From the NCBI RefSeq assembly GCF_029626235.1, contig NZ_JARUBO010000005.1, positions 558,001 through 622,000 on the forward strand: DNA of 64,000 nt, given 5' to 3'. Positions 44,540 to 52,865 of this stretch are shown piece by piece (within the stretch, counting starts at the first letter, position 1; each line of letters opens with the position of its first letter). The position numbers and the translations under genes were made by a program. The DNA is from Micromonospora sp. WMMD1120. Its GTDB lineage: Bacteria > Actinomycetota > Actinomycetes > Mycobacteriales > Micromonosporaceae. The notes under the pieces are model-generated. The model did not search any database. It saw only the letters and a program-made list of their open reading frames with translations, and was not told the DNA's origin.

Positions 44540-44946
44540 TCGGCGGCGGCGGGAGACCCGCTGGCGTCGGCCTCGACCAGGTCACGATCGACGAACGGGA
44601 TGGTGGGGCAGTCCTTCCAGAGGCGGTCGAGCGCGTAGAACTCACGCTCCTCGGTGTGTTGGACGTGCACCACGACGTCGACGTAGTCGAGCAGCACCCA
44701 CCGGCCGCCACGCTCACCCTCGCGCCGCACCGGCTTGGCCTTCTCCGGCAGCTCGAGCAGGCTCTCCTCGATGGCGTCGACGATGGCCTGCACCTGACGC
44801 TCGTTGGGAGCGGCGGCCAGCACGAACGCGTCGGTGATGGCGAGCTGGTCGCCGACGTCGATGATCGTGATGCCCTGCGCCTTCTTGTCGGCGGCGGCCT
44901 GGGCAGCCGCGATAGCCAGCTCGTGAGCGCGTTCGGAAATCGTCAC
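44536..44946 (-). CDS. rsfS: Ribosomal silencing factor RsfS
   Basis: RsfS binds ribosomal protein L14 on the 50S subunit and blocks subunit joining when nutrients fall. The 136-aa protein has the family blocks ADKKAQGITIIDVGDQLAI, DAFVLAAAPNERQVQAIVD and GGRWVLLDYVDVVVHV. The GTG at 44946 is chosen, with AAGGAG seven bases upstream; an ATG at 44988 would add an unconserved Arg-rich leader. It is translationally coupled to the downstream phosphatase. nadD lies 109 bp upstream, the usual nadD-rsfS order. Confidence 0.95.
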   Translation of the reverse strand: MTISERAHELAIAAAQAAADKKAQGITIIDVGDQLAITDAFVLAAAPNERQVQAIVDAIEESLLELPEKAKPVRREGERGGRWVLLDYVDVVVHVQHTEEREFYALDRLWKDCPTIPFVDRDLVEADASGSPAAAE

Positions 44947-45055
44947 CGTTCTCCTTCGTTCAAGCGTGCGATCCTCCAAGCGTCTCATACCCGGCGACGC
45001 CCCGATCGTTCAGTTCTGGTGGGTTAAGCCCACGAACCGGGCATAACGCTGGCGT

Positions 45056-45652
45056 TCAGTCCTGGTAGAGGCCCCGCTTGGCGATGTACTGCACCACACC
45101 GTCCGGGACCAGGTACCAGACCGGCTCACCCCGGGCCACCCGGGCGCGGCAGTCGGTCGACGAGATGGACATCGCGGGCACCTGGATCAGGCTGACGGTG
45201 TCGGCCGGGAGGTGCTTGTCGGTGAGCGCGAAACCGGGCCGGGTCACGCCGATGAAGTGCGCCAACTCGAAGATCTCGTCCAGGTCCTTCCAGGACAGGA
45301 TCCGTTGCAGGGCGTCCGCGCCGGTGATGAAGAAGAGCTGCACCTTGGGGCCGTACTCGGCGTGCAGGTCGCGGAGGGTGTCGACGGTGTAGGTCGGCCC
45401 ACTGCGGTCGATGTCGACCCGGCTGACCTGGAAACGGGGGTTGGAGGCGGTGGCGATGACCGTCATCAGGTAGCGGTCCTCGGCCGGGCTGACCGGCTCG
45501 TCCGCCTTCTGCCACGGCTGCCCGGTGGGGACGAAGACCACCTCGTCCAGGCCGAACCGGTCCGCCACCTCGCTGGCCGCGACCAGGTGCCCGTGGTGGA
45601 TCGGGTCGAAGGTGCCACCCATGATCCCGATCCGCCGGATATCTTCCTCCAC
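45056..45652 (-). CDS. nadD: Nicotinate-nucleotide adenylyltransferase
   Basis: NadD adenylates nicotinate mononucleotide in NAD synthesis. The 198-aa protein shows [19 protein letters not shown] with the HxGH nucleotide-binding motif (about residues 19-22) and the C-terminal [21 protein letters not shown] with the ISSTxxR signature. The start is uncertain: GTG 45652 (used here) or the ATG of MGGTFDP ten codons later. It is transcribed away from the padR gene. Confidence 0.95.
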   Translation of the reverse strand: MEEDIRRIGIMGGTFDPIHHGHLVAASEVADRFGLDEVVFVPTGQPWQKADEPVSPAEDRYLMTVIATASNPRFQVSRVDIDRSGPTYTVDTLRDLHAEYGPKVQLFFITGADALQRILSWKDLDEIFELAHFIGVTRPGFALTDKHLPADTVSLIQVPAMSISSTDCRARVARGEPVWYLVPDGVVQYIAKRGLYQD

Positions 45653-45703
45653 CCCGTGATCGTAAGCCGGGCGCGGGAACCGACCGATCCGGCCCGGACG
45701 AGG

Positions 45704-45725
45704 TTATACTCGTAGGCGAGTAATT
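45704..45725. promoter_or_regulatory. padR promoter with overlapping operator-like palindrome
   Basis: TATACT (45705-45710) is a good -10 box. TACTCG-TAGG-CGAGTA (45707-45722) is an inverted repeat overlapping it, 30-50 bp before the padR start, as expected for autorepression. Confidence 0.55.
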
Positions 45726-45755
45726 GGGAACGAGCATAAGTTCGGGGTGAGTGCC

Positions 45756-46415
45756 ATGCCGAAGCGGCGCCGGGTGGGCAACCTGCTGGCGCTGGCCGTG
45801 CTGTCCGCCCTGGTCCAACGGCCGATGCACCCGTACGAGATGGCCACGACCCTGCGCGCCTGGGGCAAGGACCAGGACATGGAGTTCAAGTGGGGCTCCT
45901 TCTACACGGTCATTCGCAACATGGACAAACACCACCTGATCGAGGCGGTGGAGAGCCTGCGCGAGGGCCGCCGCCCGGAACGCACCGTCTACCGGATCAC
46001 CGACGCGGGGCGGGCGGAGCTCGTCGACTGGGCGCGCGAGCTGGTCTCCACCCCGATGCCGGAGCTTCCCCGCTTCCGCGCCGGGCTGTCGGTGCTCGCC
46101 GCGCTGCACCCCGACGAGGCCACCGACCTGCTCCGGCAGCGGCTGAACCGCCTGGACGAGGCGCTGCGCCGCGACCGCGAGACGCTCGACGCCCACCTGC
46201 GGGAGATTCCGCGCCTGTTCCTGGTGGAAACCGAGTACGACCTGGCCATCAGGGGCGCGGAGGCGACCTGGCTACGGGGTCTGCTGGCCGAGCTGACCTC
46301 CGGCGCCTACCCCGGCCTGGACAGCTGGCGGGCCTTCCACGAGACCGGCGAGATGCCGGCCGAGCTGACCGAGCTGGCGGAGAGGACCAGCCGAGGCACC
46401 GACACCACCGACTGA
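45756..46415 (+). CDS. PadR family transcriptional regulator
   Basis: This 219-aa regulator has the N-terminal PadR winged helix (LLALAVLSALVQRPMHPYEMAT; GSFYTVIRNMDKHHLIE; RPERTVYRITDAGRAEL, about residues 9-90). A C-terminal helical dimerisation domain of the Vir_act_alpha_C type follows. PadR proteins usually repress an adjacent efflux or detoxification gene when bound to a small phenolic or xenobiotic. It is followed on the same strand by an FAD monooxygenase gene 158 bp downstream, with a terminator hairpin in between. ATG 45756 is preferred over GTG 45747. Confidence 0.92.
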   Translation: MPKRRRVGNLLALAVLSALVQRPMHPYEMATTLRAWGKDQDMEFKWGSFYTVIRNMDKHHLIEAVESLREGRRPERTVYRITDAGRAELVDWARELVSTPMPELPRFRAGLSVLAALHPDEATDLLRQRLNRLDEALRRDRETLDAHLREIPRLFLVETEYDLAIRGAEATWLRGLLAELTSGAYPGLDSWRAFHETGEMPAELTELAERTSRGTDTTD

Positions 46416-46424
46416 CGGACGGCC

Positions 46425-46452
46425 CCGGCGGGGTGCGCCAACACCCCGCCGG
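46425..46452 (+). terminator. padR terminator
   Basis: CCGGCGGGGTG, CGCCAA loop, CACCCCGCCGG: a perfect 11-bp stem ten bp after the padR stop. Confidence 0.78.
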
Positions 46453-46573
46453 AGCCCTTACCCCGAACCGACGACCTGGGAAGGCGCCCGGCCCGAAGCG
46501 GCAACCACGAGGATAACCGGGCTCCCTCCCCGGTCCGCGCGTGCGCGCGGACCACGACACCCAGGGAGAGAGC

Positions 46574-47788
46574 ATGACCACGGTACGAACCGCGATCGTC
46601 ATCGGCGGCGGCATCGCCGGTCCGGTGACGGCGCTGGCGCTCAACCGCGCCGGCATCACCGCCACCGTCCACGAGGCGTACCCGGCCACCGCCAGCGGGG
46701 TCGGCGGCATCGGTGGCACCCTCGCGCTCGCGCCCAACGGCGTGGCGGCCCTGCGCGCCGTCGGCGCGGACGAGCCGGTGACGGCGATCGCCACCCCGAT
46801 CCACCGCAACACGCTCGCCATCGGCCGCCGCCGCATCGACCTGCCCACGCTGGCCGGGGCGCCACCGCTGCGGGTGGTGCACCGGGCCGAGCTGAACCGG
46901 GTGTTACACGACCGGGCGGTCGCCGAGGGCGTCGGCTACGCGTACGGCAAACGGCTCGTCGACGCCGCGCGGACCGGCAGCGGCGTGACCGCCCGCTTCG
47001 ACGACGGCAGCACGGCCACCGCCGACGTCCTGGTCGGGGCGGACGGCATCCGGTCCACGGTCCGTGGGCTCATCGACCCGGCGGCACCCGGCCCCCGGTT
47101 CACCGGCCTGCTCGGCTTCGAGGCGGTCGCCCGGCACGAGGTGGACGCCGAGCCGGGCACGATGACGTTCTCGTTCGGGCGGCGCGGCTACTACCTGTAC
47201 TGGCCGGAGCCCGGCGGCGGCACCCGGTGGGGCGTCAACCTGCCGCGGCAGCGGCCGATGAGCCTCGTCGAGGCCCGCGCGGTGCCGACGCGGCAGTGGC
47301 TGGACACGCTGCGCGACACCTACGGCGACGACGAGCCGGGCCGGGAGCTGATGGCGACGAGCGACGCCGACGAGCTTCAGGTGGTCGGCTCGTTGCAGAT
47401 CATGCCGCCCGTCCCGCACTGGCACCGGGACCGGATGGTGCTGGTCGGCGACGCCGCCCACGCCCCGTCGAACAGCTCCGGTCAGGGCGCGTCGCTGGCG
47501 ATCGAGAGCGGCGTGCAGCTCGCCCGCTGCCTGCGCGATCTGCCGGACGTGACCTCGGCGTTCGACGCGTACGTGCGGTTGCGTCGCGCCCGGGTGGAGA
47601 AGGTCGCCGCCCGCGCGGCCCGGATCAACCACGCCAAGGCGCCCGGACCGGTCGCCCGGGCGCTGATGCCGGTGCTGATGCCGCTGATGGTGCGCACCGT
47701 GCTCGACCCGGAGAGGACCATCGCCGACGAGCAGCGCCACGTCATCGACTTCGACGCGCCGGTCACCGCGGAGCCGGCGCTGCGCTGA
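46574..47788 (+). CDS. FAD-dependent monooxygenase
   Basis: This 404-aa group A flavoprotein hydroxylase has the ADP-binding motif IVIGGGIAGPVTALALNRAG (about residues 8-27), a GADGIRS segment (about 155-161), and the second FAD motif LVGDAAHAPSNSSGQGASLA (about 292-311). A leading GTLALAPNGVAAL block is typical. Such enzymes hydroxylate aromatic or polyketide substrates, and some inactivate tetracyclines or rifamycins. Its place next to a PadR gene suggests substrate-induced detoxification (inference). ATG 46574 follows AGGGAGAG. It is convergent with pepN. Confidence 0.9.
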   Translation: MTTVRTAIVIGGGIAGPVTALALNRAGITATVHEAYPATASGVGGIGGTLALAPNGVAALRAVGADEPVTAIATPIHRNTLAIGRRRIDLPTLAGAPPLRVVHRAELNRVLHDRAVAEGVGYAYGKRLVDAARTGSGVTARFDDGSTATADVLVGADGIRSTVRGLIDPAAPGPRFTGLLGFEAVARHEVDAEPGTMTFSFGRRGYYLYWPEPGGGTRWGVNLPRQRPMSLVEARAVPTRQWLDTLRDTYGDDEPGRELMATSDADELQVVGSLQIMPPVPHWHRDRMVLVGDAAHAPSNSSGQGASLAIESGVQLARCLRDLPDVTSAFDAYVRLRRARVEKVAARAARINHAKAPGPVARALMPVLMPLMVRTVLDPERTIADEQRHVIDFDAPVTAEPALR

Positions 47789-47793
47789 ACGTC

Positions 47794-47825
47794 GGGCGCG
47801 GGGTGGCCGGCGCCACCCCGCGCCC
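47794..47825. terminator. Bidirectional terminator
   Basis: GGGCGCGGGGTGG, a CCGGCG loop, and CCACCCCGCGCCC form a perfect 13-bp stem between the convergent monooxygenase and pepN genes. Confidence 0.8.
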
Positions 47826-47835
47826 CGCCCCGGCG

Positions 47836-50352
47836 TCAGGCCGACGCGGCGGCCACGGCGGTGCGGGCGACGAGCGCCCGACGCAGGTCGTCGTCGGCGT
47901 CGGTGACCACCCGGCGCAGGCCCGGGGTCAGGTCGTCACGGGCCAGCAGCGCCGCGGCCGCCTCCCGGGTCGGCTGCGCCACGGCGTAGCGGGGAAACGC
48001 CAGGGTCGCCACCCGGTCGGCCGTCCACGGGGTACGCCGGCGCGCGGCGGCCGGCATCTCCGCGAAGTACCGCTCGACGTACCCGGCGGTCAGCTCGGCC
48101 TGCTCAGGTTGCCAGAAGCCCTCGGCGGTCGCCTCCAGCAGCCGGTTGGACAGCTCGGTGTCCTCCACGATGATCTCCCAGGCCGCCTGCTTGGCCGCCG
48201 GGTCGGGCAGCGCCGCCCGGCAGCGGGCGGCCCGTTCCGCGCCGGTGGCGCTGTTGTCGGCGACCGCCTCGACGGCGATCTCCGATTCACCGGCCACGCC
48301 GAGCACCACCAGCCGGCGCAGCACCGCCCAGCGCAGCTCGGCGTCGACCTTAAGACCGGCCGGGACGTCGCGGCCGGCGAGCCAACCGACGAGGAGGTCC
48401 GCGTCGGTGGTGGCGGCGATCCAGCCCCGCGCGGCGGCGAGCTGCAACGACTCCCCCGCGGGCGCGTCGTCGAGGAGCCGTCGACACGCCACGGCGACCC
48501 GGGCCAGCGCCGCCGACCGGGTCGGCGGGTCGAGATAGCGGTCGATCAGCGACCGACTGAGCGTCAGCACGTCCTCCGCGATGATCACCTCGGTCTCGGT
48601 GGGCAGCGCGGCGGCCATCAGGTCGACCAGACCGGCGACCGGCCGCTCCCCGTCGGTCGCCGCGTCCAGCGCCTCGCCCCAGAGCACCGCCCTGGTGAGC
48701 GGCTCGGTCAGTCCGGGCAGCACCAGCGGGACCGCCTCGGCCGACGCCGGGTCGAGACGCACCTTGGCGAAGGTGAGGTCACCGTCGTTGAGCAGCAACA
48801 GCCGGGCCGCCGGCGAGCCGGTCAGCTGGCCCAGCACGGTCCGGCCACCGTCGGCGGCCGGGTCGATGTCCACCTCGTCGCGCTGCACGGTGCCGTCCGC
48901 CGCGTAGCGGCCCACGCCGATCCGGTGCGGTCGCAGCACCGGGTGCGACTCGGGCGCGGTCTGCACCACCGCCACCTCGGCGTAGCGGCCGTCGTCGTCC
49001 ACGGCGACCTCGGCGCGCAGGGTGTTGACCTGCGGCCGGCGCAACCACAGCTCGGCCCAGCCGGACAGGTCCCGCCCGCTCGCGGTGGAGAGGCCGGCCA
49101 GCAGGTCGGCGAGGGTGGCGTTGCCGAAGCGGTGCGCGGCGAAGTGCGCGTTCAGGCCGGCGAGAAACGCCTCGTCGCCGAGCCACGCGACGAGCTGGCG
49201 CAGCACGCCGGCACCCTTGGCGTACGAGATGCCGTCGAAGTTGAGCAGACCCTCGTCGGTGTCGGCGACCTCGGTCGGGGCGATCGGGTGGGTGGATGGG
49301 CGCTGGTCGGCGGCGTAGCCCCAAGCCTTGCGGCGCATCGCGAAGGTCGTCCACGCCTGGCCGAAACGGGTCGCCTCGGCGGTCACCCGGGTGCCGAGGT
49401 ACTCCGCGAAGGACTCGTTCAACCACAGGTCGTCCCACCAGCGCATGGTGACCAGGTCGCCGAACCACATGTGGGCCATCTCGTGGGCGATGGTGGTGGC
49501 CCGCAGCTCCCGCTGGCTGTCGGTGACCGCCGAGCGGAAGACGTAGTCGTCGCGGAAGGTGACGACGCCCGGGTTCTCCATCGCGCCGGCGTTGAACTCG
49601 GGCACGAACGCCTGGTCGTACTTGCCGAACGGGTAGCGCTCGGTGAAGAGCTGATGGAAGCGGTCCAGGCACTGCCGGGTGATGGTGAAGATCTCGTCGG
49701 CGTCGACGTCCAGGTGCGCGGCGAGCGACCGGCGGCAGTAGAGGCCCAGCGGCACCCCGTCGTGCTCGGTCCGCAGCACGTGCCACGGCCCGGCGATCAG
49801 CGAGAAGAAGTACGTGGCCAGGGGCGCGGTCGGGGCGAACTCCCAGCGGCCGGGGGCCGGATTGGCGGCCACCGCGCCGTTGCCGCAGACCGTCCACTCC
49901 GGCGGGGCGGTGACCGAGAGGACGAACGGCGCCTTCAGGTCGGGTTGGTCGAACGCGGCGAAGATGCGCTGCACATTGTCCAGGAACGTCACCGCGTAGA
50001 GGTAGGTCTCGCCGTCGGCCGGGTCGACGAAGCGGTGCATCCCCTCGCCCGTCCGGGAGTACGCCATCTCCGCGTCGACGACGAGCGTGTTCTCCGTGGC
50101 GAGGTCAGCCAGCGGGAGCCGGTTGTCGGTCAGCAGACCGGGGTCGAGATCACGGTCGTTGAGGCGTACCGCCAGCAGTTTGGCGGGCTTGACCTCGGCG
50201 AAGGTCGCGGCGCCGGGGGTCGCCCGGAACCGGATCTCGACCCGGGAGCGGAACAGCTCACCGTCGCCGGTCAGGTCGAGGTCCACCTGATAGGACTCGA
50301 CAGTAATCGCCGCGCCACGCGCGGTCGCCTCTACACGGGTCAGGCTCGGCAT
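47836..50352 (-). CDS. pepN: Aminopeptidase N
   Basis: This 838-aa M1-family zinc metallopeptidase removes N-terminal residues from peptides in the cytoplasm. The exopeptidase motif is GAMENPG (about residues 266-272), the zinc site HEMAHMWFGD with its distal Glu in LWLNESFAEYLG (about 303-335). An ERAP1-like C-terminal helical domain follows. The ATG at 50352 (MPSLTRVEATARG) is the usual actinobacterial start. It is divergent from the DUF397 gene, with 69 bp between starts. Confidence 0.96.
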   Translation of the reverse strand: MPSLTRVEATARGAAITVESYQVDLDLTGDGELFRSRVEIRFRATPGAATFAEVKPAKLLAVRLNDRDLDPGLLTDNRLPLADLATENTLVVDAEMAYSRTGEGMHRFVDPADGETYLYAVTFLDNVQRIFAAFDQPDLKAPFVLSVTAPPEWTVCGNGAVAANPAPGRWEFAPTAPLATYFFSLIAGPWHVLRTEHDGVPLGLYCRRSLAAHLDVDADEIFTITRQCLDRFHQLFTERYPFGKYDQAFVPEFNAGAMENPGVVTFRDDYVFRSAVTDSQRELRATTIAHEMAHMWFGDLVTMRWWDDLWLNESFAEYLGTRVTAEATRFGQAWTTFAMRRKAWGYAADQRPSTHPIAPTEVADTDEGLLNFDGISYAKGAGVLRQLVAWLGDEAFLAGLNAHFAAHRFGNATLADLLAGLSTASGRDLSGWAELWLRRPQVNTLRAEVAVDDDGRYAEVAVVQTAPESHPVLRPHRIGVGRYAADGTVQRDEVDIDPAADGGRTVLGQLTGSPAARLLLLNDGDLTFAKVRLDPASAEAVPLVLPGLTEPLTRAVLWGEALDAATDGERPVAGLVDLMAAALPTETEVIIAEDVLTLSRSLIDRYLDPPTRSAALARVAVACRRLLDDAPAGESLQLAAARGWIAATTDADLLVGWLAGRDVPAGLKVDAELRWAVLRRLVVLGVAGESEIAVEAVADNSATGAERAARCRAALPDPAAKQAAWEIIVEDTELSNRLLEATAEGFWQPEQAELTAGYVERYFAEMPAAARRRTPWTADRVATLAFPRYAVAQPTREAAAALLARDDLTPGLRRVVTDADDDLRRALVARTAVAAASA

Positions 50353-50421
50353 CCGCTTATCCTGCCCGATGGGGATCGGCACCCGGTCACCACACGACCC
50401 TCGGCACTGGAGGAAAGAACC

Positions 50422-50640
50422 ATGGCGCAGCACCCCAAGGGCGACTTCGACCTCTCTCGGGCGGTCTGGCAGCGGGCCGAGGGGGACACCTCCGACAGCG
50501 CCGTCGAGGTCGCCTTCGTCGACGACCTGATCGGGATGCGCAACTCGGCCGAGCCGGATGGGCCGGTGCTGGTCTTCACCCAGGCCGAGTGGGACGCGTT
50601 CGTGGCGGGCGCGCAGGACGGTGAGTTCGACCTGGACTGA
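50422..50640 (+). CDS. DUF397 domain-containing protein
   Basis: This 72-aa protein shows the DUF397 ending VLVFTQAEWDAFVAGAQDGEFDL and a central VEVAFVDDLIGMRNSAEPDGP strand pair. In actinomycetes most DUF397 genes sit next to a helix-turn-helix regulator that they antagonise in developmental control. No such partner is adjacent here, so this is an orphan copy. The ATG at 50422 follows GGAGGAAAG. The opening HPKGDFDLSRAVWQRAEGDT diverges from the typical short DUF397 start. Confidence 0.88.
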   Translation: MAQHPKGDFDLSRAVWQRAEGDTSDSAVEVAFVDDLIGMRNSAEPDGPVLVFTQAEWDAFVAGAQDGEFDLD

Positions 50641-50724
50641 GCACGGCCGCCGGCTCGACTGTCTCGGGTCGCCGTGCCGGCCCCCGTGTTCCGGGTGCCG
50701 GCACGGCGCGTCGGGCAGCCCACG

Positions 50725-51264
50725 TCAACGGCCAGCGGGGCCAGCGCCGCCGACGGGGCCGTCGCGCTCAGCGGGGCCAGCGCCGCCGACGGGGCCGTCG
50801 CGCTCAGCGGGGCCAGCGCCGCCGACGGGGCCGTCGCGCTCGGCGGGGCCGTCGCCGTCGAGCGGGCCGTCGCCGTCGAGCGGGCCGTCGCCGTCGCCCC
50901 AGCCGAGACCGCCGGGGCCGGGAGCGTGGTGGAAGCCGGGATGACCGGCCACGTCGACGCAGCGCTCCCCGTCCGGGCCGACCGCCCCGCAGAACAGCCG
51001 CTCGGCCCGCTGCCAGGCGTCGGCCGGCGACAGGGCCGCCGCGCCGAGCGCCACCTCCGGACGGAGCAGGCTCAACGCCTCCGCGTACGCCACGGCCAGC
51101 TCGCGGGCCTCGACCCCGCTCGGTGCGGTGAAGCCCAGGTGCACGGTGAAGAACCGGCGGGGACGGGTGGGCCGCCGGGGCGGCCCGATCAGGGCCGGCG
51201 TGTCGCGGCCCTCCCCGGGCGTCCCCCGCCGCTGCCGCCAGTGCGGTGATCTGTTGTCGCGCAT
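50725..51264 (-). CDS. Hypothetical protein with GD/GP-rich repeat tail
   Basis: This 179-aa protein has an N-terminal region of about 110 residues (MRDNRSPHWRQRRGTPGEGR; RRFFTVHLGFTAPSGVEARELAVAYAEAL; RLFCGAVGPDGERCVDVAGHPGFHH). The CGAVGPDGERCVDVAGHPGFH segment, with two Cys and two His, could bind a metal. The tail consists of WGDGDGPLDGDGPLD followed by three DGPVGGAGPAER dodecapeptides. The start has GGGGAGGG five bases upstream. It is divergent from the CYP152 gene. No family is recognised; the frame shows clear coding bias ahead of the repeats. Confidence 0.6.
   Translation of the reverse strand: MRDNRSPHWRQRRGTPGEGRDTPALIGPPRRPTRPRRFFTVHLGFTAPSGVEARELAVAYAEALSLLRPEVALGAAALSPADAWQRAERLFCGAVGPDGERCVDVAGHPGFHHAPGPGGLGWGDGDGPLDGDGPLDGDGPAERDGPVGGAGPAERDGPVGGAGPAERDGPVGGAGPAGR
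50741..50900. repeat. 36-bp and 18-bp in-frame minisatellites
   Basis: Three 36-bp units (CCAGCGCCGCC at 50741, 50777 and 50813) are followed by two to three 18-bp GTCGCCGTCGAGCGGGCC units. All lie inside the C-terminal region of the hypothetical gene. Confidence 0.85.
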
Positions 51265-51413
51265 CGGCCCTCCCCGTGGTCGCTCCACCACCAGCCAACC
51301 AGGTTCCGCCGCCCCTGGGAGGGGCCAGCCGGCGCGCAGGATTCAGCCGCGGCGGCGGGGGTACACGCAGCCGGTCGGCGGCGAACGGCCGCACCCACGC
51401 GTGAGGAGACCCG
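51265..51413. other. Divergent promoter region of the CYP152 gene
   Basis: This 149-bp region separates the divergent hypothetical and P450 genes. CAACCAGGTTCC and ACCAGCCAACC patches occur. No clear -10/-35 is assigned. Confidence 0.35.
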
Positions 51414-52661
51414 ATGGCGACCATGCCGGTCGACCGCAGCCCGGACAGCACCCTCGCGCTGCTCCGAGCCGGCTACCGGTTCATCGGTGAACGCTGTGAA
51501 CGGTACGGCAGCGACGTCTTCCAGACCCGAATCCTGCTCGCACCGACCATCTGCCTGCGGGGCCGGTCGGCGGCGGAGCTGTTCTACGACACCGAGCGCT
51601 TCGACCGGGCGACCGCGATGCCGCTGCGGGTGCAGCGGACCCTCACCGGTCGGGGTGGGGTGCAGGGGCTGGACGGTGCGGAGCACACCGACCGCAAGGC
51701 CATGTTCATGTCGATCATGACGCCGACCGCCATCGAGCGGCTGGGCCAGCTCTTCGACAGGGAGTGGCAGAACCGGCTCGCCGCCTGGGAGGGCGCCGGA
51801 CCGGTACGGCTCTACGACGAGCTGGGCCGCCTGTTGACCCGGGTGGTCTTCGACTGGGCCGGGCTACCGCTACCCGCGTCGCAGGTCGAGCGCCGCGCGG
51901 TCGACCTGCACGCCATGATCGAGGCGCCGGCGGTGGTCGGCCCCCGGCACTGGCGGGGACGGCTCGCCCGGAACCGCGCCGAACGGTGGCTCGGCGCGAT
52001 CATCGAACGGACCCGGACCGGCACCGCGCCGGCACCGCCCGGCAGCCCGCTGGCCGTGATCGCCGAACACCGCGACGGGCGCGGCAACCTCCTCCCCCGG
52101 CGGATCGCGGCGGTGGAACTGCTCAACGTGCTCCGACCGGTGGTCGCCGTCGACCAGTACATCGCCTTCGCCGCGCTCGCCCTGCACGACCACCCCGCCT
52201 GGCGGGACCGGGTGCGCCACGACGACCAGGTCACCGAAGCCTTCGTCCAGGAGGTCCGCCGCTACTACCCGTTCTTCCCGACCGCGGCGGCCCGCGTCCG
52301 ACGATCCTTCGACTGGCGGGGGCACCACTTCCCCCGGGGCCGACGGGTGCTGCTCGACCTGTACGGCACCAACCACGACCGGACGCTCTGGCCCGAGCCG
52401 GAGCTGTTCCGCCCGGAGCGGTTCGCCGGCCGTCGGGTGGACCCGTTCGAGTTGGTCCCGCAGGGCGGCGGCAACCACTGGGCCGGGCACCGCTGCGCGG
52501 GCGAGTGGATCACCATCGACCTGATGAAGCGGGCGGTCACCAACCTGACCACCACCATGCGGTACGACGTCCCCGCCCAGAACCTGGCCCTGGACCTGCA
52601 CCGGATGCCCGCGCTGCCGCGCCTCGGCCTGACCCTCAGCAACATCCGCCGGACCGCCTGA
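51414..52661 (+). CDS. CYP152-type fatty acid peroxygenase (cytochrome P450)
   Basis: This 415-aa heme-thiolate enzyme closely resembles the H2O2-using CYP152 fatty acid hydroxylases/decarboxylases. The I-helix acid-alcohol pair is replaced by Arg-Pro in LLNVLRPVVAVDQY (Arg241-Pro242), the residue pair that anchors a fatty acid carboxylate. The K-helix is EVRRYYPF, followed by LDLYGTNHD and FRPERFAGR. The heme loop is PQGGGNHWAGHRCAGEW with ligand Cys361. Products would be alpha- or beta-hydroxy fatty acids or terminal alkenes; regiochemistry cannot be read by eye. No redox partner is needed and none is adjacent. A glycosyltransferase follows. Confidence 0.93.
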   Translation: MATMPVDRSPDSTLALLRAGYRFIGERCERYGSDVFQTRILLAPTICLRGRSAAELFYDTERFDRATAMPLRVQRTLTGRGGVQGLDGAEHTDRKAMFMSIMTPTAIERLGQLFDREWQNRLAAWEGAGPVRLYDELGRLLTRVVFDWAGLPLPASQVERRAVDLHAMIEAPAVVGPRHWRGRLARNRAERWLGAIIERTRTGTAPAPPGSPLAVIAEHRDGRGNLLPRRIAAVELLNVLRPVVAVDQYIAFAALALHDHPAWRDRVRHDDQVTEAFVQEVRRYYPFFPTAAARVRRSFDWRGHHFPRGRRVLLDLYGTNHDRTLWPEPELFRPERFAGRRVDPFELVPQGGGNHWAGHRCAGEWITIDLMKRAVTNLTTTMRYDVPAQNLALDLHRMPALPRLGLTLSNIRRTA

Positions 52662-52667
52662 CCCCGC

Positions 52668-52695
52668 CCCGCCGGCCCTGTCGGGGACCGGCGGG
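52668..52695 (+). terminator. Hairpin after CYP152 gene
   Basis: CCCGCCGG and CCGGCGGG around a 12-nt loop begin 7 bp after the stop codon. This is an 8-bp stem of moderate strength. Confidence 0.5.
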
Positions 52696-52865
52696 ACGTA
52701 CTGGTCGGTCAGGGATGCAGGACGCTGCGAAGGCAGCCGTCCTCTTCTTCTCGAAGCGCTACCCGGGGTCGGACGGCCGACCGGTTTGATCGGTGGAAAT
52801 GCGGGCAGGTGCCGCAGACCGTCGCCGCCCGGCGACCGGCCGGTCCGGCCCGATCAGGAGGCGCC

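Noticed and set aside
47227..50640. A very long rightward open frame over pepN
   Set aside because: It is antisense to a clear aminopeptidase N gene; only its last 72 codons correspond to a real gene (DUF397), which has its own ribosome site.
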